This document shows positions 39,061-49,300 of a stretch of DNA of 56,476 bases, piece by piece. How positions within the stretch are numbered: the stretch's first letter is position 1; each line of letters opens with the position of its first letter. Under the pieces are notes generated by a model, which was not told the origin of the DNA, did no database searches, and saw only the letters and a program-made list of their open reading frames with translations. A program made the translations under genes and the position numbers. Origin of the DNA: Chrysochromulina tobinii (Eukaryota > Haptophyta > Prymnesiales > Chrysochromulinaceae); the NCBI GenBank assembly GCA_001275005.1, contig JWZX01002988.1:1-56476 (forward strand). Reading direction: 5' to 3'.

Positions 39061-40782
39061 ATGGAAAGCGAGGCGGGACTTCTCGCGCCCGTCTACGAGC
39101 AGCCCCATTTCGGTGGCGAGGCTGAACCGCCATACAAGCGCGCCCGCCCGGACGAGGAGGGCCTCGTTCCTACTCTCACCTGTGAGGGAGGCGCCCTCGA
39201 CACGCTGCCAGAGGAAGCGCACGAACAGGCGCCGTACGATGAATCGGCTGCCAGTTCAACTGCCGCGCCCGGCGAGACGATGCTGCTTCCCGCGGAAGGG
39301 CTGGCTCCCGCGCCGCCGCAAGCTGCCCATGAGGAGGCGGGGCCTGCCGAGGCCCACGAGGAGGGCGGGCAGCAGCTGATGGGCCACGAGGAGGGTGCCC
39401 AGCTTGTGGGCCAGGAGGAGTGCGCGCAGCTGGTGGCATACGAGGCCGAGCCAGGTCCGAGCGGTGAGCAGGAGCACACCGTAGCCATCAATGCAGAGGA
39501 GGCCATCGGCGCGCGCGCCCATTCGAAGCCGGAGGCTAAGATCGTATGTCCGCTGTGGCCAAAGGGAGGCAACATCACGTGCACGAACCCAAACACGAAC
39601 CCGGCGGGCCTGCGCGACAAGAAGGTCATCCTAGACGGGCGCGAGTACACGCTGTGCCGCTCGCACGCCAACAAACTGCGCCATCGGCTGCGCGCGGACG
39701 ACGGCGAGGAGGCGGCCGCCAACTGGTTGCGTGACGCGTTGATCAAATGTGGTATGGTGGTGGAGGAGCGTCTCTCATCTCTGACGAGCGCAAACCTGTC
39801 GCAGCACAACCTGTCGCAGCACGCCGGGATGGATGCCGCCGCGATGGCCTCGCCGAACGGCGGGCCGTACACGGAGCACGTCGAGCACGTGGGCGCGGCC
39901 GGTACGGATGGCGCGGCCGTGATCGAGGCCGTCGTGGTGGGCGCCGAGGCCGAGGGTGTGCACGTCCTCGGTCACTGCGCGACACAGGCCATGCCGCAGG
40001 TGCCGTATGCCGAGCACCTGCAGGCATATGAAGGCGCCCAGCCGATGATGGGAGCGGGCGGCAGCGCGCTCATGGCAGGCGGTGGCGGTGAGCTCATGGT
40101 CGCTGAGCCTGGGATGCAATCGCTTGTCTTCCCTGCCCAAAAGGAGAAGACACAGTTCTCGCATGGGCCTCGCACGATCTACGTGTGGGGCGGCGAGGGC
40201 ATCCTGGCGGCCGCGATAGGCGGCCGCACGAGCGTCGTGCTCCCTCCAACAGCAGGGCTGCGCGAGCTCAAGACGCTGATCCGAAAGACGTTTGGACGGT
40301 ATGCGTACCATAAACTTGGCCGCCTGCTGCTCGTCGCGAGTGGGGTCATCACCGACGTCGAGGTGACGCGAGAGCATCTGGTCGAGGGCGCGACCGTCCA
40401 CTGCACGTACACGCACACGACGGGCAACCAGTCGTTACCGCCCGGCGGCCGACCCAAAAGCATGGACGGCTCAGTGCCAAATGGGTCCGACGCCCTGACC
40501 TATCTAGGCGCCGCCGCGAGCGCGGAGGCCTCAGCGCTTGCCGATGCGCATGGCGGCGTGCAATCCGAGTCAGCGTGGCCTGCGGCAGCGTCGGTCGAGG
40601 GGGCGCACGAGGAGGCGGGGGCGGCGACGATGGAGTACGAGGGTCACACGGGAGGTGACGCGGCGGCGCATGAGCATGTCCAGGCTGTCCACACCATCGC
40701 ACAGGCTCCTCTGTCCAGCGTGTTTGTCATGCCTGCAGAGGCTCCCGGCCCACTCATCCACAGCTACATCAGCCCAGGTTGA
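39061..40782 (+). CDS. hypothetical protein with Cys/Trp domain and ubiquitin-like domain
   Basis: A 573-residue protein from ATG 39061. The N-terminal 150 residues are acidic with imperfect HEEG/QEEC repeats (GHEEGAQLVGQEECAQLV). A compact conserved-looking domain (about 163-235) starts KIVCPLWPKGGNITC and continues to YTLCRSHANKLRHRL; its three to four Cys and basic helix suggest zinc or nucleic-acid binding. A Gly/Ala/His-rich linker follows, then a ubiquitin-like or PB1-like fold at about 369-454 (TIYVWGGEG to VHCTYTH), and an acidic Ala-rich tail. No family assigned; a transcription-associated role is conjecture. Confidence 0.6.
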   Translation: MESEAGLLAPVYEQPHFGGEAEPPYKRARPDEEGLVPTLTCEGGALDTLPEEAHEQAPYDESAASSTAAPGETMLLPAEGLAPAPPQAAHEEAGPAEAHEEGGQQLMGHEEGAQLVGQEECAQLVAYEAEPGPSGEQEHTVAINAEEAIGARAHSKPEAKIVCPLWPKGGNITCTNPNTNPAGLRDKKVILDGREYTLCRSHANKLRHRLRADDGEEAAANWLRDALIKCGMVVEERLSSLTSANLSQHNLSQHAGMDAAAMASPNGGPYTEHVEHVGAAGTDGAAVIEAVVVGAEAEGVHVLGHCATQAMPQVPYAEHLQAYEGAQPMMGAGGSALMAGGGGELMVAEPGMQSLVFPAQKEKTQFSHGPRTIYVWGGEGILAAAIGGRTSVVLPPTAGLRELKTLIRKTFGRYAYHKLGRLLLVASGVITDVEVTREHLVEGATVHCTYTHTTGNQSLPPGGRPKSMDGSVPNGSDALTYLGAAASAEASALADAHGGVQSESAWPAAASVEGAHEEAGAATMEYEGHTGGDAAAHEHVQAVHTIAQAPLSSVFVMPAEAPGPLIHSYISPG

Positions 40783-42076
40783 GAAAGCCTGCCGATCCGC
40801 TGAGCCGACACGTGGTGATGCAGTAGAACTAAGGGGCGCCCGGCCTCTAAAGAGAGAGATGATGTGCAGTAAGAGTGAGAAGACAGAGAGACGACGCGCG
40901 CGCGCACCGGCGGACGCCCCAACTCTTACCGACCAACAAGATGTACATATGGTATTGGATACAGTTTAAGTGAATTCACCGTATGCTTCGAGAGGATACG
41001 GACTCGGGACTGCCGCACTGCCACTGGAGCGACCCCGCCGCGACCGCGCGCCGGCGGTGCATCATTTATCGGGGGGGTGGCAAGGTATCGGTGCGTGTGG
41101 CGTGTCGTCCGGTCCGGTCCTGGTCCGGTCGCACACTAGACACTTAGTACGTGGTCGTCGAAACGCCGACCGAAGTTAATACTCGTAAGTCGAGTACCGA
41201 ACGTCCGATGGAGGTACTAAAGAGCCGAGCGATAGACACGGTCCGAGGCCACGAGGCATGCCACGAGGCCCGAGTTGGGCCCGAGGCCCCCGAGCTCAGT
41301 ACTATGGTGCTGAGTCCTCACCTGATTGCCTATCACAAGATCCCGCCCGGCAGCATAGGGCAGAAATCGACAGGGATCAGGGAACACCGCCGGCGCGCGC
41401 TGGGAATGAGACCGACCTCACAACATGTAGCATAATGGAGGTGACCCGAGAGAGCGAAGAGAGATTTGTAACTGACCAAGCTACCTACACATTGGCAGGA
41501 CCCCCTGAATTGCGGTGGGGGAATTTGAAGGGGGTGTCGGCGTCACGAGAGAGCGAGTACTCAGTACACTTGAATGTTGACCGAGAGGTGCGGAGCCAAT
41601 TGTGTGGAGCCGTCCTTTGAGTCGGTGGCGTGGTGAGCTTCGGGGACCGCGACAAACTATGTCTACTGAGCACAATCGCGCCGCGCGCGCCGTTCGCCGG
41701 CGCCGTTCCAAAATCGCAACAAGTTTCATGAAGTTTGGAACGCCTCGCCCTCACTTCCTCATCCACGTGCTTCATGGGACGGCGCGACAACTGGCCCGGC
41801 CCGTGCGATACGCAGCCCGAGCTGTGGACTGGCCCACAGCACAAGGCCCGACCGCTCAGCGCCTATCGACTAAAGACCCTCAGCACACCGAATGTGCGCG
41901 GCTGTTCTGTGCCGTTGACACAGAGCGGCTGTGCACTGCTTACTGTTGAGACAGAGCGGTGGCCCAAGTCGGCTCGCACGCCGCGCACGGCTAGCCGCCA
42001 GCCGCCTCCGTTCGAAGTCGGATGGGGTGACGGCAGGCCAACTGGGAGCAATCATTCCAGGCCTTTCCAAGCACGA
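40783..42076. other. intergenic, about 1.3 kb
   Basis: No supported gene. It contains AT-richer parts (40940-40990, 41440-41600) and several short ORFs without codon bias or domains. It probably holds the 3' UTR of the upstream gene and regulatory sequence for the coiled-coil gene. The coding frame of the next gene stays open back to an ATG at 41774, so the true start could be there. Confidence 0.45.
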
Positions 42077-42754
42077 ATGCAGCGTCCAAGTTCTGAATTA
42101 GCTGCGCCATCCGGGCCGTCGCCGAGCTGTACGAGCGGCGCACAGGAATCGGAAACCCTCCGCGCGCTCAAGGCAGAAAATGAGCAACTGCAGCACCAAC
42201 TGGAGCTTTTGGCATCGGAGAAGGACCGATTAATTGCCGCTTTCGAGGCTAGCCGTTTGGAAGCTGATGCCATGCGTATGGAGTGGGCGAGGGTGCATGG
42301 TGAGCTTGCTGCGAGGGATGCTGCAGAGGCAGCCCTCAGGCAGATGGGTTTGATGCCGGGCGATCTCAAGAGTCTGATTTCGCCTCGGGCCAGCAGCACA
42401 GCTGCCGTGGCAAAGGAGCACGCGGCCGCGGTAGCGGCGGCGGCAGCACCGGCGGCGGCAGCACCGGCGGTGGCAGCACCAGCGGCGGCTGCATCTCAGG
42501 CGATACTAGCAACTGCGGCACCACTCGCGACGACTAATATCGCCATCAGCTCCACCACCTCTGCCACGCCTGCCTCGTGCCGACCCACGCACGGTTTCGT
42601 TAGCCATGCCGAGTGGGCACCCGAGACGCCTTTTATTTGCCATGCACCACCACCAGCCGCCGCTCCCGCGTCGTGGACTGGATGGCTGACCTCTAGGTGG
42701 CTGGCCTCTCGCGCTGAATTAGCGGACGCGAGCACCCATGATATCTGTGCCTGA
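42077..42754 (+). CDS. small coiled-coil protein
   Basis: A 225-residue protein from ATG 42077 (326 if ATG 41774 is used). Residues about 25-90 form a clear leucine-heptad coiled coil (LKAENEQLQHQLELL and on). An Ala-rich stretch with tandem AAPA repeats and a Thr/Ser/Pro-rich tail follow. No known domain. The upstream 100 residues of the longer frame are compositionally unlike coding sequence nearby, so I prefer the shorter start. Confidence 0.5.
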   Translation: MQRPSSELAAPSGPSPSCTSGAQESETLRALKAENEQLQHQLELLASEKDRLIAAFEASRLEADAMRMEWARVHGELAARDAAEAALRQMGLMPGDLKSLISPRASSTAAVAKEHAAAVAAAAAPAAAAPAVAAPAAAASQAILATAAPLATTNIAISSTTSATPASCRPTHGFVSHAEWAPETPFICHAPPPAAAPASWTGWLTSRWLASRAELADASTHDICA

Positions 42755-42921
42755 AGAAAACCGCGAGGATTCGCCGACAGCGACGTTCCGTTCTTCAGGC
42801 GTGTGTCTGTACTGTAATCAGTTCAGAAATCTACGGAAGTGCAGCATTTGACTATTTGCGCCCATGACGGCGCCCATTTAAGACTGAAACGCACTCGATT
42901 GGCGACCCCTCCTGTGTGCTC

Positions 42922-45900
42922 ATGCGCCTGTTCAGTACCAAAACGCGACAAGCCAGCATGGCCGGCACGTCAAATGATACGGAGGGCACGACAGGCGCTG
43001 TTCCGACAGGCGGCGTGGCAGACGTCGCCGTTGGAAGAGCTGATCTCATGCCATCAGAATCTTCCGCCATCTCGGCACCATCCACAGCTCTGCGGCCAAA
43101 AGGCGCGGCGGATGGCTTCCAGATCTGGCAACATGCTCTGCTGGGCAAGGTGGCTGAGCTCACACGCGCACTGGCCGAAGCGCCCGCGGGCAGCATTGAC
43201 TACAAAGGCACCCGCAACTGGACGCCCCTCTTTGCAGCTTCCGCCCGTGGTCACACGGAATGCGTTGCCTTGTTGCTCTTGAGGAACGCCGACCCGGACA
43301 TCAAGGCAGACACTGGCTGGACCGCATTGATGACGGCGGCACAGCAAGGCTTTGCGGACATCGCAAGTCTTCTCGTTCAGCATGGAGCTGCCACCGACGT
43401 ACTCAATCCTGACGGCAACTCTGCACACGCTCTTGCAGTGGCAGCCGGAAAGAGTGATACAGCAAGCTTGCTGCTCAAAGGCCGTACCGGAGCGCCTGCG
43501 GCGCCCATCGATGGAGGCTCGAGTGCAATTGATCTTGCAACTGATCCTGCAACTGATCCTGCAATTCCATTGGCGGTGGAAGATGCAGCCTCGGAGAAGG
43601 CCGCCAAAGAGGCCGCCGCCGCGACCAAGGTGCAGGCGATTCAGCGCGGCAACGTGGCCCGCGAGCAACAGGTGAGCACTGCTCGCGAGCGTGCTGCGCG
43701 TATCGAAGCCGAGACGCACGCAAAGGCCGCCTCGGAGAAGGCCGCCAAGGAGGCCGCCGCCGCGACCAAGGTGCAGGCGATTCAGCGCGGCAACGTGGCC
43801 CGCGAGCAACAGGTGAGCACTGCTCGCGAGCGTGCTGCACGTATCGAAGCCGAGACGCACGCAAAGGCCGCCTCGGAGAAGGCCGCCGCCGCGACCAAGG
43901 TACAGGCGGTTCAGCGCGGCAACGTGGCCCGCCAGGCGCCGCATGCTAGGGCCGAGGGGAAGACAGCGGCCGAGAAGGAAGCGGCCGAGGCTAGGGCGGC
44001 GGCCGATAAAGCAGCGGCCGAAACCAGGGCGGCAGCCGTGGCTAGGGCAGCGGCCGAGGAGGCTGCGGCCGAGGCAAAGTTGGTAGCCAAGAAGGAAGCG
44101 GCAGAGGCTGCGGCCGCTGTGACCGCAGTAGGTACCGTGAACGCGCTCCCCGATGACAGCTGGATCAAGGCCCAGGTGAGCAGGACAGGCTCACCAGCGC
44201 GCCGCGCCTCCCCGAGGCGTAAAGACGCGCAGGAGGCGCAGCTCAACCAGGTCATGTACCTCGTCATGGACGAGGCGACGGAGCTCGCGACCCGGCTGAC
44301 GCAAGAGATCGCCGATCTGCGAGGGGAGATGGCGGCACTCAAGGCGGCCTCTGCGGCCTCTAAGTTTGCGGTCGAGACACCATCGAGGCCGCACGCCGCG
44401 GCTTCCCTACGGCACCGGGAAGATTTTGCGAATGCAGCACGCCTCGAGTATCTCACAAAAACTGTAGAGACGCTCGCGGAGCAGATTGCTCGCGAACGTG
44501 CAGAAAGACTTACCGAAGAGATCGCTCGCGAACGTGCAGCACGTATTGCGGCCGAGGAGCTCGCTCGCGAACGTGCTGCTCGTATGGCGGTTCAAGCCCA
44601 GTCTTCAACACCACCTGCTGTGCCGTCTGAGCGAGCTCCCTACACGCCGATGCAGCGTTTCGCCGTCGAGCCGCGGCCTGTGGCGTATGCAAGCCAAGAG
44701 CATTTGGCTGCTCTAACCGATTTGGTTACGAAGCTCCCGCCGTCTTCTTCAGCAGTCGGTTTGGTCGCGAACAATGTGAGAGAGTCGCTTTGGCTCTCTC
44801 ACATGGACGCAGCGGCTTCAGAGCCACTGCTGCTGCGCCAGATGGATCGAAAGCCAGGCCACACAGGGTGGCAGCCGGACGGCAAGGGCGGCTGGACGTC
44901 TCCTCCTACTGCTGCTGTGGCGGCTGCGGCGGTTCCTGCTGCTGCTGCTCGAGAAGGCGCCAGCGATGAGGCATCAGTGCCATCGTCAGAGTCCGCTGTG
45001 CGCACCGATTTCGAGACCTCAAACCTGGCATTCAGCCCGACAGGCGACGAGACTCAGACTTTGGCGGAGAAGATCAACTCGTGCAGCTCGTCAACCTCTT
45101 CGCCGGCTGTCGCCCGGCTGACGCAAGAGCTCGCCGATCTGCGAGGGGAGATGGCGGCGCTCAAGGAGGCCTCGGCGGCAGCCTCTTCGCTAGTCGTCGA
45201 GACACCATCGAACCCGCTCGCAGCGGCTTCCGAAGAGCCGCCGGCTGAATCCGCGAATGCAGCGCGCCTCGATGCTCTCGCAAAGACTGTCGAGAGTCTT
45301 GCAGAGGAGCTTGCTCGCGAGCGTGCTGCGCGTATGGAAGCCGAAGCACAAGCTGCAAACCCAGTGCACGTGGCTGCTCTTTCCACATTGGTCACGAGAC
45401 TCTCACCGGCTTCTCCCGGGCTTGTGCAGGACGCAGCGATTCCAGAGCCTCTGCTGCTCCTCCAGCTCGATCGAAAGCCAGGTGAATCGATCGCTACACC
45501 GACGAAAGGACGGCGCACCGACAGCGACAACGTGGCGTGGCGGCCGGATGGGAAGGGCGGCTGGACGCGAGAAGCATCTAGTGATGATGCATTGATATCA
45601 TACCATTCGACTATACCAGCGTCCGGGTCTGTTTGGTCCATTGATTCCGAGCGAGTGCCGCTAGCATTGGCCGCTGAGCCAGAATTCGCCCCTCATGCTC
45701 TCCCTCTGCCATCGCCGTACCCGTCCGAGCGAGTGCCGCTAAGCGCACCAAGGCGCGCCTCCTTTAGTGATCTCCTATCGGGAAGTGTGGCTCCCGTGGA
45801 AGTTTCTGGAGACCATGGTCATCCCGAAAGACCGAGCTTCCTACAGGATGTCTTCTCCCGCAAGAATCTCCTCTCGGGAAGTGTGGCTCCCGTGGAAAGC

Positions 45901-46095
45901 TCTGGGGGTCATCGTCAACCGGAAGGACCGCCAGCACCGCCAACACCACTGGAGGAAATGTGGATCGACATGACGCGTCTGCCAGATGCACGGCCTCCAG
46001 GAACACCGCTAACACCATTTGAAGCTAAACTTGAGGAAGTGTGGACAACAGTGTCTTCTACCCAGGTGTGGAAGGACATGTTTCGTCCAGATTGA
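42922..46095 (+). CDS. ankyrin-repeat, triple-IQ coiled-coil protein
   Basis: A 1057-residue protein from ATG 42922; ATG 42958 has a better context and is also possible. Ankyrin repeats at about 85-190 (NWTPLFAASARGHTECVALLL and GWTALMTAAQQGFADIASLL). Three IQ motifs, TKVQAIQRGNVAR twice and TKVQAVQRGNVAR, at about 234, 281 and 324 should bind calmodulin or centrin. A long Ala/Glu/Arg coiled coil is interrupted by Pro/Ser linkers. Two WxPDGKGGWT modules (near 655 and 875) are Trp-rich and of unknown function. The C-terminal part has a duplicated LLSGSVAPVE segment. A cytoskeletal or signalling scaffold is inference. Confidence 0.75.
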   Translation: MRLFSTKTRQASMAGTSNDTEGTTGAVPTGGVADVAVGRADLMPSESSAISAPSTALRPKGAADGFQIWQHALLGKVAELTRALAEAPAGSIDYKGTRNWTPLFAASARGHTECVALLLLRNADPDIKADTGWTALMTAAQQGFADIASLLVQHGAATDVLNPDGNSAHALAVAAGKSDTASLLLKGRTGAPAAPIDGGSSAIDLATDPATDPAIPLAVEDAASEKAAKEAAAATKVQAIQRGNVAREQQVSTARERAARIEAETHAKAASEKAAKEAAAATKVQAIQRGNVAREQQVSTARERAARIEAETHAKAASEKAAAATKVQAVQRGNVARQAPHARAEGKTAAEKEAAEARAAADKAAAETRAAAVARAAAEEAAAEAKLVAKKEAAEAAAAVTAVGTVNALPDDSWIKAQVSRTGSPARRASPRRKDAQEAQLNQVMYLVMDEATELATRLTQEIADLRGEMAALKAASAASKFAVETPSRPHAAASLRHREDFANAARLEYLTKTVETLAEQIARERAERLTEEIARERAARIAAEELARERAARMAVQAQSSTPPAVPSERAPYTPMQRFAVEPRPVAYASQEHLAALTDLVTKLPPSSSAVGLVANNVRESLWLSHMDAAASEPLLLRQMDRKPGHTGWQPDGKGGWTSPPTAAVAAAAVPAAAAREGASDEASVPSSESAVRTDFETSNLAFSPTGDETQTLAEKINSCSSSTSSPAVARLTQELADLRGEMAALKEASAAASSLVVETPSNPLAAASEEPPAESANAARLDALAKTVESLAEELARERAARMEAEAQAANPVHVAALSTLVTRLSPASPGLVQDAAIPEPLLLLQLDRKPGESIATPTKGRRTDSDNVAWRPDGKGGWTREASSDDALISYHSTIPASGSVWSIDSERVPLALAAEPEFAPHALPLPSPYPSERVPLSAPRRASFSDLLSGSVAPVEVSGDHGHPERPSFLQDVFSRKNLLSGSVAPVESSGGHRQPEGPPAPPTPLEEMWIDMTRLPDARPPGTPLTPFEAKLEEVWTTVSSTQVWKDMFRPD
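43588..43935 (+). repeat. 141-bp tandem IQ/coiled-coil repeat
   Basis: Units start at 43588, 43729 and 43870 (141-bp period). The first two are nearly identical; the third is shortened. Each encodes an IQ motif plus coiled-coil segment (47 residues). The first two units contain AACAG|GTGAGC, a strong donor-like site, inside the coding frame. Confidence 0.85.
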
Positions 46096-46373
46096 ATAGC
46101 AGTGACGAGAAGGAGAGTGCAGGAGTTAGAGATTTGTAGCTGACCCAAGCTGTCAGTGCAGGGTCGCTGAGGGACCAGGGAGCGGAGGGGATTCGATTGC
46201 GGATTCTTGATGATACTAGAACTCGCAACTCGCGACATGAAGTCAAGGGAAAAGCACCTATTTGAACGCATCAGTCGAGTCATCACGGGAGTATACTACG
46301 GTATTCACAGCGAACTTGGCAAAGGCACACCACAGTACCTAGTTGTACCTGTGCCGCAGCAATTGAAACAGAC
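46096..46373. other. convergent intergenic region, 278 bp
   Basis: Tail-to-tail gap between the ankyrin/IQ gene and the Pro-rich gene; presumed 3' UTRs. Nothing else recognised. Confidence 0.4.
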
Positions 46374-49300
46374 TCAAATTCTGAGGTCCGACGACGAGGC
46401 TTCATTTTGCTGCCCTAGACGGGCTCTACGCGCTCGGTCGAGGGCGGCGTGCCAAACTTGGTCTTGCTCACTGGTGACAGAGGCGGCGAGGAGGGCGGCG
46501 GCAGTGAGGGCTGCTTCAACATGTCTTAAGTCGAGCTCGGTCTCGATCGTGACGGCTGCAGGGCTGAGCGCCACCTCTAGCGCATCCGATACAGCGGCTG
46601 GATCCCCTTCCGTCTCATGTTGCTTGATCGCCGCCTCTTCGGCAGGCGTGATCGCAAACTTGAGGGCCTCGTCATATGCCCCCTCGGCTACGTAAAATCG
46701 GAGCGACTCAATGCGCCGCGCCTCCTCCAGCGCGCCGCGTGCCTGGTGGCCGCGAACCAGTGACTGCACCTTGACCGCTGCCATTTTGGCCGATGGGTGC
46801 CACCACTGCTGTCTCGTTGGCGTCCTGCTAACTGCCGATTCCTTCTCAACAAGAGGGTTGAGTTCCGTCTCGGGCTCCTCCTCATCCTCCACACTGTCAG
46901 GTCCTGAGGACTCTAGAGGACTAGAGGACTCCTCGTCCTCATACAGCGCTAGGCCGAGGATGGCGGGCGCGACGTTCAGCCGGCGCACCTCGACGGTCGC
47001 CTCCTTGAGCCAGCCCGGTGTACCGCCCGTCGAAGCAACACGCGTCGATGCGCCACTCGTCGATGCGCCGCCCGTGCTGGCCGAGAATCCCGAGAGTCGT
47101 GCCGGCGTCACGCCAAACTGGGCTTCCAGGTCCCTCTCAACATCAAGGTCGGTCGGTGATTCCTCATCCACTGGCTGCAACGACTGGAGCTCGATGCCGC
47201 TTCCCCCATCCCAAGGACCTGGGATGGATGCTGCCCCAGGATGAACGCCGGCAGGATGGACGCCGCCTCCCCCGTCCCAAGGTTCCCTTTGCGGGGTGAC
47301 ATCGCCTTCCACACTGGTCCCCTCGGAACGAGGAGTCCACGGGTTCGGACTGTCCTCGATCGGAAGGCCATTAAGGCCAACAGCGCGCTTCACACGAGAT
47401 AATGGCGTCGGTTGTGCGGCTTGGCGTTTGGGGGTGACGTGACCTTCGTACGTAGCGCGGAAACGCATGATGGCCGCGGACGAGGTTGGATTGCTGTTGG
47501 GACATCGCAACTTCGGCTTGCGTCCTGATGCGCGCAGGTCGAGAGAGCACAACGAAGTCGGCAAGACCGCTGCTAACGCCCCTGCCCCGATGTCGCCGAT
47601 CAAAGGATTTCCAGACAAATCTAAGATGCGAAGTTGCTCGGCGTATGGGAGAATCTCAGCGAGCTGGACACACTCCTGGTCGCCCCAGCCGAATCCACGG
47701 CACTCAAGCCTAGAGAGCGAGCCGAGCGACTCAGTGAGATGTTTGTGATACAGCTGCAGAGCCACATGCATGTCGGCCCTTCGAGCAAACGGATTGTCAG
47801 CCAGAAGAGCGGAGAGCTGCCCAACAGACGCAGGTGCACGCCGAGGTACGCTGCACTGCTGCACAATTTGCTTCTTCCAGTGCTTCACTCGCTCTGGAGC
47901 AATCTGTAGCGCGCTCAAGTCGAGACAGGTGTGCACCTTCTTCAGAATGGTACACGCCAGAGCCTTTTCGACAGTGAGCCATCCTCTTGCACCGCCACGA
48001 GCCCCATCCGTGCCAGCAATCGCGCCATCTAGAATCCAGACTTCGACGGTTGGATGGGCAAAGATGGATGGTATGCTGGCGATCCCTTGCTCGTAAGTCA
48101 TAAGGACGCGCGGGTCCAGACTGCACACGTCAATAAACACAGCCAATTCCAGGCGTGGTGAGTGAGCCTTACGCGCCTTCAGCAGCATGGCAATCGCGTA
48201 CAGGAACGCTTTTGGCATGAGCATCGCTTGAGCGCTCTGCGCCACAGAACTTTCGCCATCGGGCCCAGGATAGGCAATTGCAATAATCTGCAGTGCAGGA
48301 CTATCGAAGGGTCCGTCGTAAAAGTTGTCCTCACTTAGAGCAAAGCGTGGACAGAGCATGTTCCCGGCGCTCCATGCATCGACAAAGTATTGAGCTTTGA
48401 CCAAACGAACAGGCTTCTGAGCGGGCAAGTCTCGAGAGGATGCGGAGACATTGCCAAGGCCTACTTTCATCGCCAGTTGCTCGTACGCAATCTCCTGTTT
48501 GCAGGCAGGATTCTCAAAGAAGGCTGCGCCAACTCCCTGTCTCCATTGCAGGCTGACGGTGCCACCAATGCTATCATCGACATCAGCAATCATCCTATTC
48601 TCGATGTCGATGTGGCTTAGCCCTCGAGGGCTTTCGAGTTTGCCCTTGTCTGACAGCACAGGAGTATGCCACTGCACAGAGCGTGGAACGCCATCGACGA
48701 GAAGTGTGCTCCCCTTGATGGTCACCTGCTTGCCGATATCCGCCTTGGTGATTGCCGGATATTGGCTTAATAGTCGCTTCCCAGCGCAGCTTGCTGGCGA
48801 GCAGTAGCACCCATAGAAATACATGATGCCACAGCACAGCACCGTGCCAATCACGGCACCCACAATCGCTAGAACAATCGCCACGAACTCTGTGGATTTT
48901 GAGGCGAGGTTGTTGACCAGTGCAGTCATGATCGGCGGTTCCGATGGTGAGGTAGGCGGCGATGCTGGCGAAGAGGGTGGAGGAGATGGCGGGGGCGGCG
49001 ACGGCGGAGGCGAGGGCAGTGGTGAGGGTGGTGGCGATGATGGTGGCGGCGGCGAGGGAGGTGGCGGCGAGGGTAGTGGAGAGGGTGGCGGCGGCGAGGG
49101 TGGCGGCGAGGGCGGTGGCGGCGAAGGTGGCGGAGAGGGCGGAGGTGGCGAAGGCGGCGGCGATGGGGGCGGCGGAGAAGGGGGCGGTGAGGGCGGCGGC
49201 GGCGGTGGTGGTGAACAAGGAGGAGGCGGTGACGGTGGCGGGCTCGGAGGTGGTGGCACCGGCGGTGGTGATGGTGGAGGAGGCGAGGGTGGAGGGCTCG

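Noticed and set aside
40970-42000. Several short frames between 40970 and 42000
   Set aside because: Short, overlapping, without codon bias or domains.
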